NCBI RefSeq assembly: GCF_030864355.1
Contig: NC_083396.1
Coordinates: 2,790,001-2,854,000, forward strand
Direction of reading: 5' to 3'
DNA length: 64,000 nt
Source: Cutaneotrichosporon cavernicola
Lineage: Eukaryota; Basidiomycota; Tremellomycetes; Trichosporonales; Trichosporonaceae
The notes beneath the pieces are model-generated. The model had not been told where the DNA came from, made no database searches, and saw only the letters and a list, made by a program, of their open reading frames with translations. This document shows positions 22,401 to 33,336 of the stretch, in pieces (positions within the stretch are counted from its first letter, which is position 1; every line of letters starts with the position of its first letter). The position numbers were made by a program, and so were the translations under genes.

Positions 22401-24443
22401 CTACTCGTTCCACGACAAGTCGCGCGGACCAGGAAGTGGCGGGCACCGCGCAGGCAAGTGAGGCGACAGCGCACCCCACGTGCAGTAGTCGCGCCGGCGA
22501 GAGAGCCACTCGACCAGCCAGTCGACTGCGTAATTTGGCACGCCGTGGCTCCAGTGGTCTGGCGTTAGCGCTGTTGACAACATCAACCACAACTCACAGA
22601 GCCACCACTCGACGACCGGGATCCGTAACACGCCGTTGTGCCACTTATACCAGCTTCTCCGGTACGCGACACGAACGTCGGGGTTCATGATGATGCGCGG
22701 CGGCCTCTCGGGCGAGGGGTACAACCTGTGCAAGTCATACGAGAACAAAAAGCACTCGGAATGATCGCACGCGCCAACTCCAGAGTCGCGGAACTGCAGA
22801 GGCAGCGTGAGGGTCGGCGATTCGACGCTGTTTGGGTACGTCGCTGCTGTTAGCTCGTTCTTCCCACGCGGGGGCCGCCGGGCGCCGTGGAAAAAGAGTT
22901 ACAACCATCTGGCAAGCTATAAAGACACCGCTGATGTCGCTCAGACTCACAGTTGTCGATCATCTTCCAACCGCGCTTATACAATCGGCTCGAAGCCTTC
23001 TCCTCTGTCGTCGGCTGGTACAGGTACGCCCGTGCAGGGAACGCGACTATACCATTCCAGCAGGCGGATACTTCGAATGGGCGATTGTTGCGGATGCGCC
23101 GTATCGTGGGCTCGTCCTTGACATACGGCCAGAAGATACGGAACGGCGCGCCACAGACGTCGCGCGCGACCCATGTGTCGTACAGGCCCGAAATGGCAAA
23201 GTCCATGCCGCATGCCAGATCATACGCGTCCTCGCCGTCCTCACCATCAAGGCTCGTGCCAAGAAGGCGGATCGCAGAGTCCCAGGAGAACACTACGTCA
23301 TTCAGGAACAGCACCTTAGTAAACGAATGATAGTCTGGGAGACGGACAGCGGCATCAGGGCTCTGGAGGGGCTCAAGTGCACGGTTCCGCGCGTCGGCGA
23401 GAAGACGGATGCGCTCCGGGCTCGTGCTGTACGGCCACCACCGCTCTGTGACGTCCGATACGATACGGTGAGCAACACCCGCTGCTGTCAACCGCTCGCC
23501 AAACTCGGTGAGCAGTTGCGGAGTTGCATCGACCGAGTTCGATTCGTAGATGGACACGAATGTGCGCTCGGGCCCCACTGTGATCAGTTAGTACCTGGCT
23601 CTAACAAAAGGGCAAGGCAACACCAGCAGACGCCCAAGAATGCCAACGAACGCGACGCCAAGAGCAGCCAGTGCTCAAGCACCCAACGCTCATGCCCGCG
23701 TCTCGATCACAATCAACTGGCCAGGGTTGCCGCCTCGCACGCGCCAACCCCGGCCGCACACCCTCCGCCATCGTGATGGTCACGATGGCAGTTACCGGGA
23801 TGAGCCCTGTTGGGGTGGTGCGAGAGGTAAGAATTGGGGTCCGGCGGAACAGAGTCGCATTCAACAACTTGTACTCACAGTGTTTGGCGACGCGGAGGAC
23901 CTCACGAGTCCAGCGTGGAAGCAGGTGCTCGTTGTTGTAGAGGTTTGCGGCGATAAAGTAGCGTGGCGTGTCCTCTGGTGGCGCGAGGGTGGCAAGGACT
24001 GGGGCGCGGGGCGTAATCCCAAGAGAGAGCCAGTAACCCATAAGGGCGGTGCACGCGACGAGTGCGGTGAGGTGTGTGGCTGATCTGCGGCGCGGGACGT
24101 CGAGCTTTGGTGTGCGCCAAGCACGTAAAGCTCCGACTGCGAGCTTTGTCCAGCTTACTGCGACCCATGCTGCGAGTGCACCTGCGAGTGGGAGGAAAGC
24201 GTGTATAGTTGTGGGGAAGGGGAAAGCGGCGAAGAGGCCGGTGACGGCGCCCAAGAAGACGAGGGCGGGGATGAGGAAGGCGGGGTCGCGGAGTCCAAGC
24301 GGGATACGGCGGGGGGGTGGGGCAACGTCAAAGCTCTCGTCACTTTCCCAGCTCGAGGTTGAGGGGACTGGGGAGCGAGGGAGCGGCTCATAGTCGTCTC
24401 TTCGCGAACGCCTGAATGGCGTGGGGAGGGAGAGGAACCCCAT
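22401..24443 (-). CDS. GT69 alpha-1,3-mannosyltransferase-like protein (Cap59/CMT1 family)
   Basis: Exons 24443-23879, 23577-22951, 22843-22598, 22558-22401; 531 residues. Family members build mannan-containing glycans in the secretory pathway; in Cryptococcus, CMT1 is an alpha-1,3-mannosyltransferase and CAP59 is needed for capsule. After a Ser/Pro-rich N-terminus come two or three membrane spans (from about residue 55, ending with ATHLTALVACTALMGYW). The catalytic region runs YFIAANLYNNE, GPERTFVSIYESNSVD, RIRLLADARNRALEPL, KVLFLNDVVFSWD, CGMDFAISGLYDTWVARD, SACWNGIVAFPA, HSECFLFSYDLHRL and MNPDVRVAY. Introns are 301, 107 and 39 nt; the last is a multiple of three and stopless. A close functional assignment is not possible from sequence alone. 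Confidence 0.88.
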
Positions 24444-24659
24444 GCGCGTGCGAGTGTTTGTGTGGATGGCGACGAGATGGGTGATGTAGTTGTTGGTGGC
24501 GAGGTGCAGTGGAGTAGTAGCGGAGTGGTGCTGTGCGGGTTCGGTGCGGAACGCGATGTCAAGTGGGGAGGGGTTGATTGCACAGGGAAGGAACGTGGGT
24601 GGAACGTGGGGACCGTTGGGGGGTTTGGTTGCTGTTGCTGTGGGGGTTGCGAGAGCGGA

Positions 24660-24718
24660 GCCGGCTGGGGCGGAGCTGGGGCGGAGCTGGGGCGGAGCTG
24701 GGGCGGAGCTGGGGCTTG
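24660..24718 (+). repeat. 12-bp minisatellite
   Basis: Unit ggagctggggc(g) in about five tandem copies, upstream of the GT69 gene on its promoter side. Non-coding as far as can be seen. Confidence 0.85.
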
Positions 24719-25097
24719 GCGGGTGCGTCGCGGGAAAGAGACAAGGATAGAAAAGAGAGAATGGAAGAAAAAAGAGTTGTTGACAACGAGTAGGGAGTAA
24801 AGAGTAAAGAGAGTAACAGAGTAACAGAAATGTGAATGTGAGACTAGTTCTCGCAGTTGAATTGCACAGTTGGAATGCACAGTTGCACAGTACAAAGTAG
24901 TAGTTAATAGGTATTGAATGCACAGCAACTAGGTAGCTACCGTAGGTAGTAAAGGAAGCCAAGTTGTCCTGAATGGCCTGAATCAGGAGTGGGCACTCTG
25001 TCCTGGCAGTTGGGCACTGGCCACCAGCGCATTCAACGCACACTTGGCAACCCGCGCGCCCTTGGCATCAACAAGACCGAGGCAGTACAAGTAGGAG

Positions 25098-25145
25098 TGG
25101 CAGGAGGAGTAGGAGTAGGAGTAGGAGTAGGAGTAGGAGTATGAG
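25098..25145 (+). repeat. (gtagga)n hexamer repeat
   Basis: Seven or so copies of ggagta/gtagga, ending in gtatgag, in intergenic DNA. Confidence 0.85.
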
Positions 25146-26696
25146 TTCCTAGGAGTAGGAGGAGAAGAGTAGGAGAGTTGGAGAGTACGCACCACCGCCT
25201 CCAACCGCCAACGGGCTTGGCTGAATCCCCAGCCAAGCACATGCAGCCTAGAACCTAGTAGCCAAGATATTCGGCATCAAGTTACTGTCACTGGTTTCGG
25301 CCGTGTTCAGCCAATAATAGGCTAGCTTGGCTGCCTTGGGACCTTGGCTACTTTTAAAAAACCTTGACTATCAAAGGGCAGAGTGGAGTTGGACCGAGGA
25401 ACGGAGGAACGTGCAGGAACAGGGAGGCTAGGAGATCAGGGCCAGGGGGAAAATCGGAGGGGCTTGAAGGAGGAGCCCCGGCCATACCACCCAGGTACTC
25501 TGGGGCCCTGCTGCCTCCGCCTTTCTGTTTGGTCAGTGTCGACAACCCCTTGCCCGAAATCGTCACCTTATTCCCATTCCCCTGATACAGGCGCTCAGGC
25601 GGACACGTGCGCTTGATCCCGTCTCTCCTAACATGCCCTTTCCAGGTCCCGTGACTTGTAACAGTGTCGTCATTGCACTGCTCCACGCCAAGAATCCAAG
25701 CCTGGCGTACCTTGCTCGTTGCTCCGACTTGCCCGAAATGACGGCTGTGTTGCGTGCATCTGCCCGGAATGACGGCTGTGTTGCGTGCATCTGCCTGGCT
25801 TGGGAAGTGGGGCTTTTGAAGGAGGGTTGGATTGGGAATTGAGAAGGGAAGGAAGGGAGGAGGGTAGATTGGGGGGAGGGAGGATGGAATTTGGGGGATG
25901 GAGGAAATGGGCAAGATGGACGGGATGAAAAAGGGTGGTTGGATAAGCTATATGCGGCCTGCTAGGCCAGGTTTGGACCGAGGGAAGGCCGGCTGTACTT
26001 GGGCAGGTTTCACTACCCCTTTATGGCCAGATTATTCCCAGCATTCCAGTGCAAAGCACAGGAGTAACATATAACCTAATAGGCTGATGTCTGGCGGTCG
26101 TGACCGAAAGCAACCTTGCATTCACACTGCTTTCGTGCCAAGATTACGGAGGGGTCTGATGGCTGAGACGAATAGAGAATAGAGAGAGAAGAGAGTGGTA
26201 GTCACTCCACGTGTGTATGGATTTGACTAGCCTTGTATTCTTTGTATAGGAACACATGAAGCCCGTGGGACCGTGGGCCCGTGGGCCCATGGGACAATGG
26301 GACAATGGGAGATGGGTCTCACCAGCAACACGGGTTTGCCCCGTTAGCCCTGATAGCCCTGATCGCCCTAATTGCTGATCGGCACCGTTGTACGCTCAAA
26401 CTCAAAGCAATGGTGACATTACAAAGCCAGTTCTAGGCCAGTACAAGGATTCGTCAAGTCTATATGTGTGTGTAGCTAGCGCAATCTCGAAAGCGAACGC
26501 GAAAAATAACAGGCGGCTGGTGAAAAGGACATGTCCGTGGATATCTAGATGTGGGTGAAAGTGGATCCTTTTGCTGGGTCGTCATGCGTCGCATGTGTGA
26601 TGTGTCGAGGGTGTGGCGTCTACTCTGCGCTCTACAGTGCCCACTCCTCTGTGCCCTACTCGCGCACAACTCTGCGCCATACTTTGCCCGACTCGC

Positions 26697-28892
26697 TTAG
26701 GTCCCGTCAAACGTCACCTGCAGATCGCCCAGCGTCGCTACAGCGACAAGCGCCGAGCCGTGACCCTCCACACCATTCTGCACATCAGCAACAGATGGCA
26801 GGCCATTATTGAGCCACGCCCAAGCCGCAGCTCCCGTGACAGAGTTCGGTGCCGTGATCTCCTCAGTCGCATTCAGGCCGCTGACAAACGTCGTAGAGTT
26901 GAGGTCGACCGGGCCCTGTATCACGACGCGCGAGCGACCTTGGTTGAGCGGGTCCGGTGACGACGGTGTCGACACGGGCGGCAGGCGGATCGAACCCCAC
27001 ATGTTCTCCAGGGCGAACGGGCCGACATAGTTCGGGTGCATCGACACGTCGACCATGCCACTCTCGCTGCTCACCCACGCGCGCAGCGCTGTGCGAGGTG
27101 AGTGGTGGAGGAACGCAATGAAGATGAACCCCTCGTTCGTGCGGAACGTCGTATTAATAAGATGGTCGGGTGGGTCTGCAGTGGCGCTCGGGCTCTGTGT
27201 GTCGAACGACTCGCCAGGAGGTGGCTTGCCCTTCTTATCCCGCTTGTTCAGCCCTGTGAGCGAGCGCCGACGGTCACTGTGCGGCATCGGGATCGTACTT
27301 GTGATCGTCGCACTTCCATCGCCTGGCTGGTTGGGATCAGAGAGGATGACGTTGGCAAGGATCGTGCCACTCGTAGAGTTGATCGAGAGGTTCTCGGTTA
27401 CGTTGAACGTGCCTTGTACAGTATTCTCGCCGCCTATGATCGTACACGTTCCGCACGACGCATAGTCGACAACGATACCACCGCCTCTGCACCCTCCCTG
27501 GATTCGGAGGTCGCCAATCAACACAACTTGCTGCAGGCTGCCAATGCGCATGCCCATCTGAGCGAGCTCGATGCTCAGCGCTGGAATGTATCCCACCGTG
27601 TCGTTCTTCGTGGCGATCAAGCTGGGGGGCATGCGGATGATTACGTGGAACGCCGGAGTGTACATCGGGTTGAGGAGGAACGGACCTGGCGCACCGCCAT
27701 CCGTCTCGATCGGCGTAAAGATGCCCACACCCTGTGATCCGTCCTCGCGCGCCAGGTGGCAAACGCGGGCCACGTTCGAGAGATCCTCGCCAGATTGATA
27801 GCGCGCGAGCACGTCAATCTTGACCATACCCTCCTCACCACCGTAGACGACGCCTGAAGGCGCATTCGAGCCGACAATCTCAACCGTACCCGTCGCCGCC
27901 AGTCCGTTCGCAAGGACAAACAAGTCGTGGTCGAGAGATGCCATGCCATTATGCGTGGAGTCGAGTGGGAACGAGAACGTCGAAATGTAGTGGTCAAAGA
28001 ACGGCGAGTTGATCGCCAGTTGCGTCAACGCGCTCGACGAGTTGAGCTGCTGGAAGTCGTTGCATTGCGTTGCCACGCCATCGGCCGGGAAGGGTCCATC
28101 GCGCTGCGGGTCGTAGGAGATGTTCATATCCGGTGTCGTTGGGTACGTCGTGTTCTGTCCCTTCCGATTGTTTCTCCATGCGTCGCCTTTCCCTCCCTTG
28201 GACGCGCCCTTCTGGTTTGATAGTACAAGACCGGCCGTAAGACCGACAACGAGCACGAGAACTATACCGACGAGAATAAGCAGCGCAATCCACCATCGTT
28301 TGTATTTGCGCCACACCGTCTTGGCCTCTGGTGACATGGGGAGGGTGGGCCGCGGGGGAATCGGGATGCCAAGCCATCGTCGTCGGGATGCCCCACCGAC
28401 GTGTAGGCCTTCCCACGCCTTTGTCCCTGTTCCATTGAGGCGAGTGCCAGATGTCGCCGGCGTTGACGACGACCGCGTACCGTTTCGAAGGAGCCCGTAC
28501 CGTCGTAGTGTTGGTGTAGTGCTCGATCCTGTAGATGATCCTGCGGAGGATCCTGTCGCCGAGGATGAGGTCGACCCACGTGACGCGCGGCTAGTAGTCC
28601 GCCCAAGCTGTGCCGTTTGCCCATACGCAGCGCGCTCGACGGGGTCTAGTTCCCGGCGTGCCGAGTACGGAGGAACTGGGTCGAAAGGTATGGAGAAGTT
28701 GTCTCCGAACGGCCCATAGGGGTACGCGACGGGTGCCCCAGGGTTGAGGGCGTATGCGGTTCCTGGGTGCGCAGGAGCGTTAACCTCGAGCGTATCGACG
28801 TCGACGAGCCGGTCTTCGGGCACAGTGACGAGGGACGTCGTGCTCTCGCGGAAGAGGCGCGGGTCCTTTTCTGGGTCGGGCGGGATGATCAT
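26697..28892 (-). CDS. Type II single-pass membrane protein, unknown function
   Basis: One intron-free frame of 731 residues starting MIIPPDPEKD. Residues 1-199 are a cytosolic-looking Ser/Thr/Pro-rich region. A very hydrophobic span (WIALLILVGIVLVLVVGL) covers about 200-224, preceded by KYKRWW, so the C-terminus should face outside or the lumen. The ~500-residue C-terminal part has many Asn-X-Ser/Thr sites, a Cys-rich spot (CRGGGIVVDYASCGTC) and beta-rich repeats such as GTFNVTENLSINSTSGTI, which resembles a beta-sandwich or beta-helix. A basic spacer (RRRSLTGLNKRDKKGK) splits that region and may be a proteolytic site. I recognise the general architecture of fungal surface/ER proteins but no named family. 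Confidence 0.85.
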   Translation of the reverse strand: MIIPPDPEKDPRLFRESTTSLVTVPEDRLVDVDTLEVNAPAHPGTAYALNPGAPVAYPYGPFGDNFSIPFDPVPPYSARRELDPVERAAYGQTAQLGRTTSRASRGSTSSSATGSSAGSSTGSSTTPTLRRYGLLRNGTRSSSTPATSGTRLNGTGTKAWEGLHVGGASRRRWLGIPIPPRPTLPMSPEAKTVWRKYKRWWIALLILVGIVLVLVVGLTAGLVLSNQKGASKGGKGDAWRNNRKGQNTTYPTTPDMNISYDPQRDGPFPADGVATQCNDFQQLNSSSALTQLAINSPFFDHYISTFSFPLDSTHNGMASLDHDLFVLANGLAATGTVEIVGSNAPSGVVYGGEEGMVKIDVLARYQSGEDLSNVARVCHLAREDGSQGVGIFTPIETDGGAPGPFLLNPMYTPAFHVIIRMPPSLIATKNDTVGYIPALSIELAQMGMRIGSLQQVVLIGDLRIQGGCRGGGIVVDYASCGTCTIIGGENTVQGTFNVTENLSINSTSGTILANVILSDPNQPGDGSATITSTIPMPHSDRRRSLTGLNKRDKKGKPPPGESFDTQSPSATADPPDHLINTTFRTNEGFIFIAFLHHSPRTALRAWVSSESGMVDVSMHPNYVGPFALENMWGSIRLPPVSTPSSPDPLNQGRSRVVIQGPVDLNSTTFVSGLNATEEITAPNSVTGAAAWAWLNNGLPSVADVQNGVEGHGSALVAVATLGDLQVTFDGT

Positions 28893-29934
28893 GCTGGGTA
28901 GGGAGTGCGGGAGGGAAGGAGGATGATGAAGTGTTTGGTCGGGTCAAAGAGGGTGCAACTTTATCGATATAGAGGTGTTGTTGGGAGCTACAACAAGCGC
29001 ATGACGCGGCCGCGTAACGGCGGTCCGTACGCCTGGGATACGAGGCTTTCGTGGGCGCGTGAACGTGCGGAGAGGATGGGGGTAGGGGCGCGGCGCCCGA
29101 TGGGAGAGGGACGCGCCGGGGAGACTGATAGGGAGTGGTTAGAGGCGCGGGGCGGACACGTGTAGGGATGAGGGACGGGCGCGCGGGAGAAGAGTTGTTG
29201 GCCCGAGGAGATGGCGGGGCGGAGACGACAGTGGGGCCGGGACGTCGGTGGGGCCGGGACGTCGGTGTGCCGATGGGGAACGCAGGCCGCAACGCGTGTC
29301 AAGTGTGGCGGGAAAGGAGTGCAGCCGTTGGCGCGAGTGAAACGACGAAGAAAGTTGCGAGGATGAAGGGGATGATAGTGAATAGGATGAGTGAAATGGC
29401 GACGAAGACGACAACGACGATGTATTCAAAGTGTGGTTTGTGAGCCGAGGCTATGGGGTGGTGGGATTGTGGGAAGGGGGCTTCTCCCCATGTGCTGTGC
29501 TCATCACACGTGGGCCTAATAAAATTAACCCCGCTTTATCCACTTGTCCGCACAATTAGGCGCACTCCATACCCACGGGAGTATTTCGATCGGTGGCGAA
29601 TTGTTCGGCACCACCTTGGATGGGATGGCACAAACGCCCACTCCTCACTAGCCTCAAAGTGCCAAGAGAGTAGCTGGCGGTGCAACCCAAGACATGCTCT
29701 GGGGGGAAGCAGACCTTGCTCTAGTTTGTCTACAGAACTCAAAATCGGGCCGCATAAAGTTTCGGCATAACGTCATTCTCAATGGGTGCTTTTTGGGCAT
29801 GCCGAGAGACGTAATCTTGCCTCCCAGTTAGGCAGGCACAGGTACACTCGATCAACATTAAGGGCGAGTGTGGCACCTGGATTGCACCTACACAACTATC
29901 ACCATCTATCATTTCACTCATTTCAACACTTGTG
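28893..29934. other. Intergenic region, 1.0 kb
   Basis: Contains the promoter side of the membrane-protein gene and a direct repeat (ggggccgggacgtcggt twice at about 29233-29266). I see no gene. Confidence 0.5.
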
Positions 29935-31135
29935 CTACAATCCATGACCCCGAAACACAGATGCTTCCTCGAGTAGGAGCGGCGGCTCATCTGGCTTCTC
30001 CCTGGCTGCTACATAGACATTAGGCGGCTCGTCCGGACTCTCCTTGGCCTCTACATCGACCTTGGAGTTGTCCACTTTCTGGTCGCGCTTGAGGCCGTTG
30101 TAGCGCCTCGACCAGGGAACCGTCGACGAGCTGACCCCCGAGTCAGCGGCCCCACTGGAACCGCTCACGTCGGTCTCAGGCCCTTTGATAGAGCTCTGGC
30201 CAACAGAACGGGCATTGGCCTTGTCTGCGCGCTTCTTCGCGCCACGCTTCCGACGGTCGTCAACGGCGGCGTGGCTAGTGTCCTTGGGCCACTTGACGGC
30301 AAACGCCTGACGGAAGTCTTGCAAGCTTTCGCGTTGGCGCTTGAGGAGCTTGGCGTCGATCTCGAGCCGGTACTTGAGGAGCTTGGTTTCGCGCTTCCGC
30401 CGGCGCTTTTGGCGCTCGTACCTGGTCGCAATCCGTTTAAGCGTGTCCTTGGAATCTTTCCGTTTGGTCTCGAGATCCTTCTGATAAGCCTCAAGCGCGA
30501 GTACGGCCTCGATCTCGACCTCAGTCGGCGCCGGTAGCGTGGGGAGCCGTGGCCTGGGCTGGGAATCGAGTTTGGTCTGGAACTCGCACTTGATCGCGCG
30601 GTTTTTGGGCCGGTAAATAGCTGAGGGGTTGGGCTTGGTGGACTGCTGGGGTTTGAAATGGGAAGAAGGGAAGCGGACCGTGGGTTTGACGTTGGACTTG
30701 AGGGCTGATGTGGCGGACTTGGGCTTGAGGGCGGAGGTGGCGGACTTGGGCTCGACGGCCGAGGCCGAGGCCGAGGCGGTGGTCTTGGTCTTGGTCTGCG
30801 ACTTGGGTGGCGAGCCGGAGTCGGACTGGGAAGGGAAGCGGACTGTATGGCGGGGGTTGGGGCATGATATGGCGGTAGACTTGGGCTGGGGCTTGGGCTT
30901 GGGCCTGGGAGGGGCGGGTTTGGGAGAAGGGTGGTGTTCCCACATGGGGGAGAAGTCGGGGTCGGGCCACAAGTCAAGATGGAGAGCGTTGGTCCCAAGA
31001 CCGTACTGTACGTCGCGGGTGTCTCGCTCGGCCTGGGCCGTCCAGGCCGGTATGCAGAAGTACTTGGTGAGCCACCTGGGGTTAGGGGGGTTATTGAGAG
31101 CGAGGTGGACGGAGGAGAGGCACTCACTTAAACAT
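29935..31135 (-). CDS. Hypothetical basic coiled-coil protein
   Basis: Exons 31135-31128 and 31075-29935; 382 residues. The first coding exon is only 8 nt (ATG TTT AA), followed by a 52-nt GTGAGT...CCCCAG intron; this gives MFKWLTKYFCIPAW, a natural-looking start. The middle is Pro/Lys/Ser-rich with near-repeats (KSATSALK). Residues about 225-300 are a strongly charged predicted coiled coil (KRRRKRETKLLKYRLEIDAK). The tail is acidic and Pro-rich with two EKPDEPP/ESPDEPP-like units. No known domain; the charge pattern would suit a nuclear or RNA-linked protein, but that is a guess. Confidence 0.6.
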
Positions 31136-31638
31136 GTCGAGTGTGGTGGATGGGTTAGAGGGTTTGATTCAAGGGACCATTTATCTTCATTGAGGTGATG
31201 GACATGACTTGGGGTGGCTAGATCTAGATGATGGGTATGGATGGAGGGGGGAGGGGGGAGGGATGAGGTCGGGCGAATGATTGAATTTGAGTTTCGAGTA
31301 CTGTAATGCAACGGGAGGGGTGGTTCTTGCACGAGGTGCGAGGTGCAAGGTGCGAGGTGAACGAGACGAGGCGAGGCATGTCGCCAGCTAGCTGCGACGA
31401 GCAGAGTGGCAGATGATACATGGATGTATGGGTTTCCAGAGTTTTGGCAGTTTTCGCCTACTCGTGGCGGGCCCAGACTGCCACAAACCATCAGCCAGAA
31501 GCTAGGGTGAAAAAACGTTCCAGTGTTCCAGTGTCCAGCGTCCAGTGTCCAGTGTTTCTGTGTCTAGGGCATATACATGTTTCGACTATCAACTATCCGC
31601 AATCAACTCGCCCCCCAACTCTTCGCCACCGGTCCGAT
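31136..31638. other. Intergenic region, 0.5 kb
   Basis: Holds gtgcgaggt-type direct repeats near 31337-31360 and repeated ccagtgtccag words near 31520-31555. No gene seen. Confidence 0.5.
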
Positions 31639-32958
31639 CTAGGGGGGGCGGGTTGGTGGGGCTGAGGGGTGGCCTGGCGGGGCTGAGGTGGAAGGGAGAG
31701 GGCCCAAAATCCCCGCCGTGCTCGACATGACCAGATGAAGCGGCGGTACATCCATGCCACGACGAACTGACAACGGGTTGGGCGGTGCTGGAGGGAGTAC
31801 GGGCGGCGGTGCTGGAGGGAGTACGGGAATCGCGCCGGCCTCCAAGTCCGCCATCATACTGTCTAGTGCTTGGTTCAAGTCGGCTACGGAGAGGGTTGCG
31901 AGGTCGGGCGTGGATGGGGCTGAAGGTGGTGTGTGGGGTGGAGGGAAGATTGATAGGGGAGGGCGGCGGATTGATTGGGTGGGAGGGCGGGGTGGTGATG
32001 GAGGAGGAGGGCGGGGGTGTGATGGAGGAGCGAGGGGTAGGGGTAGGGGAGGATCGCGAGCGGAGAGAGGTAGGGGATAGGAGATTATAGGAGAGCGGGG
32101 GAGGCTCGGGGCGTGAGAATGACGGCTTGATTGCGGAGGGAGAGGAGCAAGAGATAGAGACGGCACCCGTGCTCGAAATGTAGGCAACACCTGCGGTGGT
32201 GGACGGGTTGGGCGGGCAGGTAAGGAGCCAGCAGCCCATCCAGGAGTTGTGGGGGACAACGGGACGTCGGGGTTGGATCGCTGTTGGAGCGGGAGAGGCG
32301 GGACGAACTGGAGGCGGGGTGGGTTGGGTGGGCTTGGACGGCTGAGCTGGCTAGATGAGTTTGGTGCGTTGCGCATTTCTCCGTCCGTGGGCGACGTGCT
32401 CGTGGTCGACGTGCTGGTGCTCGAGAAAGAGTACTGCTCCGTGGTCGAGAAAGAGCACTGCCTCAGCGGGTCCAAGTCACAGCTCCACTCCGTGCCGTGG
32501 GAATTACGGCGGCGCCAGTCGGCTTCAGAGTCGCTGCCGTTGTAGGGAGGGGCGAGGTTTGCGCGAGGGGTGCGTGTGGCGGGAGTATTGATGTCGCGCG
32601 TGGGAGGAGCGTTGATGGCGCGCGTGGGAGGAGTGTTGGGGTAAGGTGGCGGTTGACTTGGGACCAGGGGCGGCAGGTCATGCACCGGACACCGAGGAGA
32701 TATGTGGACGTACCGCTCCCTCATAGCATGTAGCGTTTGGGGCGGGAGGCGGAGGAGCTGGTCGATGGAGGTTTGGAGGACGGGGGAGAGCTGGCGGGCC
32801 ATTTGCTCGTCCGTCCTTCGGAGCGATGGACGGATGCGCCGTTCAGGTGAGCGGGGTTGGGGCCGCTCATGCGGTTGTCGGGGACGTTGTTCGGTTGGCA
32901 GAGGGTTACGCGGCCTATCAGGTGAGCGAGCGCTGCGGTGGCAGATGAAGAAGCGCAT
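31639..32958 (-). CDS. Hypothetical proline-rich protein
   Basis: An intron-free frame; I take the ATG at 32958 (MRFFICHRSARSPDRPR), just after a pyrimidine-rich leader, giving 439 residues. An in-frame ATG at 33072 is also possible. The sequence is about a quarter proline. It has an N-terminal segment ARQLSPVLQTSIDQLLRL, near-repeats PPTRAINAPPTRDINTP, a Ser/Thr cluster, and a short helical piece LATLSVADLNQALDSMMADL before a poly-Pro tail. No domain is recognised. The protein is probably disordered. Splicing near the 3' end cannot be excluded because another long frame overlaps there. Confidence 0.5.
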   Translation of the reverse strand: MRFFICHRSARSPDRPRNPLPTEQRPRQPHERPQPRSPERRIRPSLRRTDEQMARQLSPVLQTSIDQLLRLPPQTLHAMRERYVHISPRCPVHDLPPLVPSQPPPYPNTPPTRAINAPPTRDINTPATRTPRANLAPPYNGSDSEADWRRRNSHGTEWSCDLDPLRQCSFSTTEQYSFSSTSTSTTSTSPTDGEMRNAPNSSSQLSRPSPPNPPRLQFVPPLPLQQRSNPDVPLSPTTPGWAAGSLPARPTRPPPQVLPTFRARVPSLSLAPLPPQSSRHSHAPSLPRSPIISYPLPLSARDPPLPLPLAPPSHPRPPPPSPPRPPTQSIRRPPLSIFPPPHTPPSAPSTPDLATLSVADLNQALDSMMADLEAGAIPVLPPAPPPVLPPAPPNPLSVRRGMDVPPLHLVMSSTAGILGPLPSTSAPPGHPSAPPTRPP

Positions 32959-33336
32959 TGGGTGGTAGGAAGAGAAGAGGGAGGGATGGGCAAGATATAG
33001 CTGCGACAACGAGCACCGTGGCGAGCGATGCACGTGATGGGAAGCATTATGTGATGCGCTTTCAGTTGTCATCCTTCGGCGCGCTTCCAAGCAAGGGGTT
33101 CGCACTGGTAAATGATGGTTAGTCACTCAGTGCGTCAGAGGAGCGGAATGATACATTGTCTTTGATTATGAGCATAAGATTGCGGAATGAGGTATGTTAT
33201 GCGGGTGGTATGAGGTGGCAGGGCGAGCTTGGCAAGGGGTATGGCGTGGTGGGTTATGCGTAGCGCGTCGCGCCGCACGGGCACGATCCTGGAGCCGGTC
33301 TCTCGGCAGCCGCAACGCTGACTTCTCCCTCTACAA

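Larger units (their letters stand above)
24444..26696. other. Intergenic region, 2.25 kb, rich in simple repeats
   Basis: No supportable gene. It contains a 12-bp minisatellite (about 24660-24718), a hexamer (gtagga)n at about 25098-25140, a duplicated word cggaatgacggctgtgttgc near 25735-25785, and gtgggccc/gggacaatgg repeats near 26270-26310. The part next to 24443 is the GT69 promoter. Confidence 0.6.

Noticed and set aside
22832..23776. 314-codon + strand frame opposite the GT69 gene
   Set aside because: The minus strand carries unmistakable Cap59/CMT1 motifs; the + frame has none.
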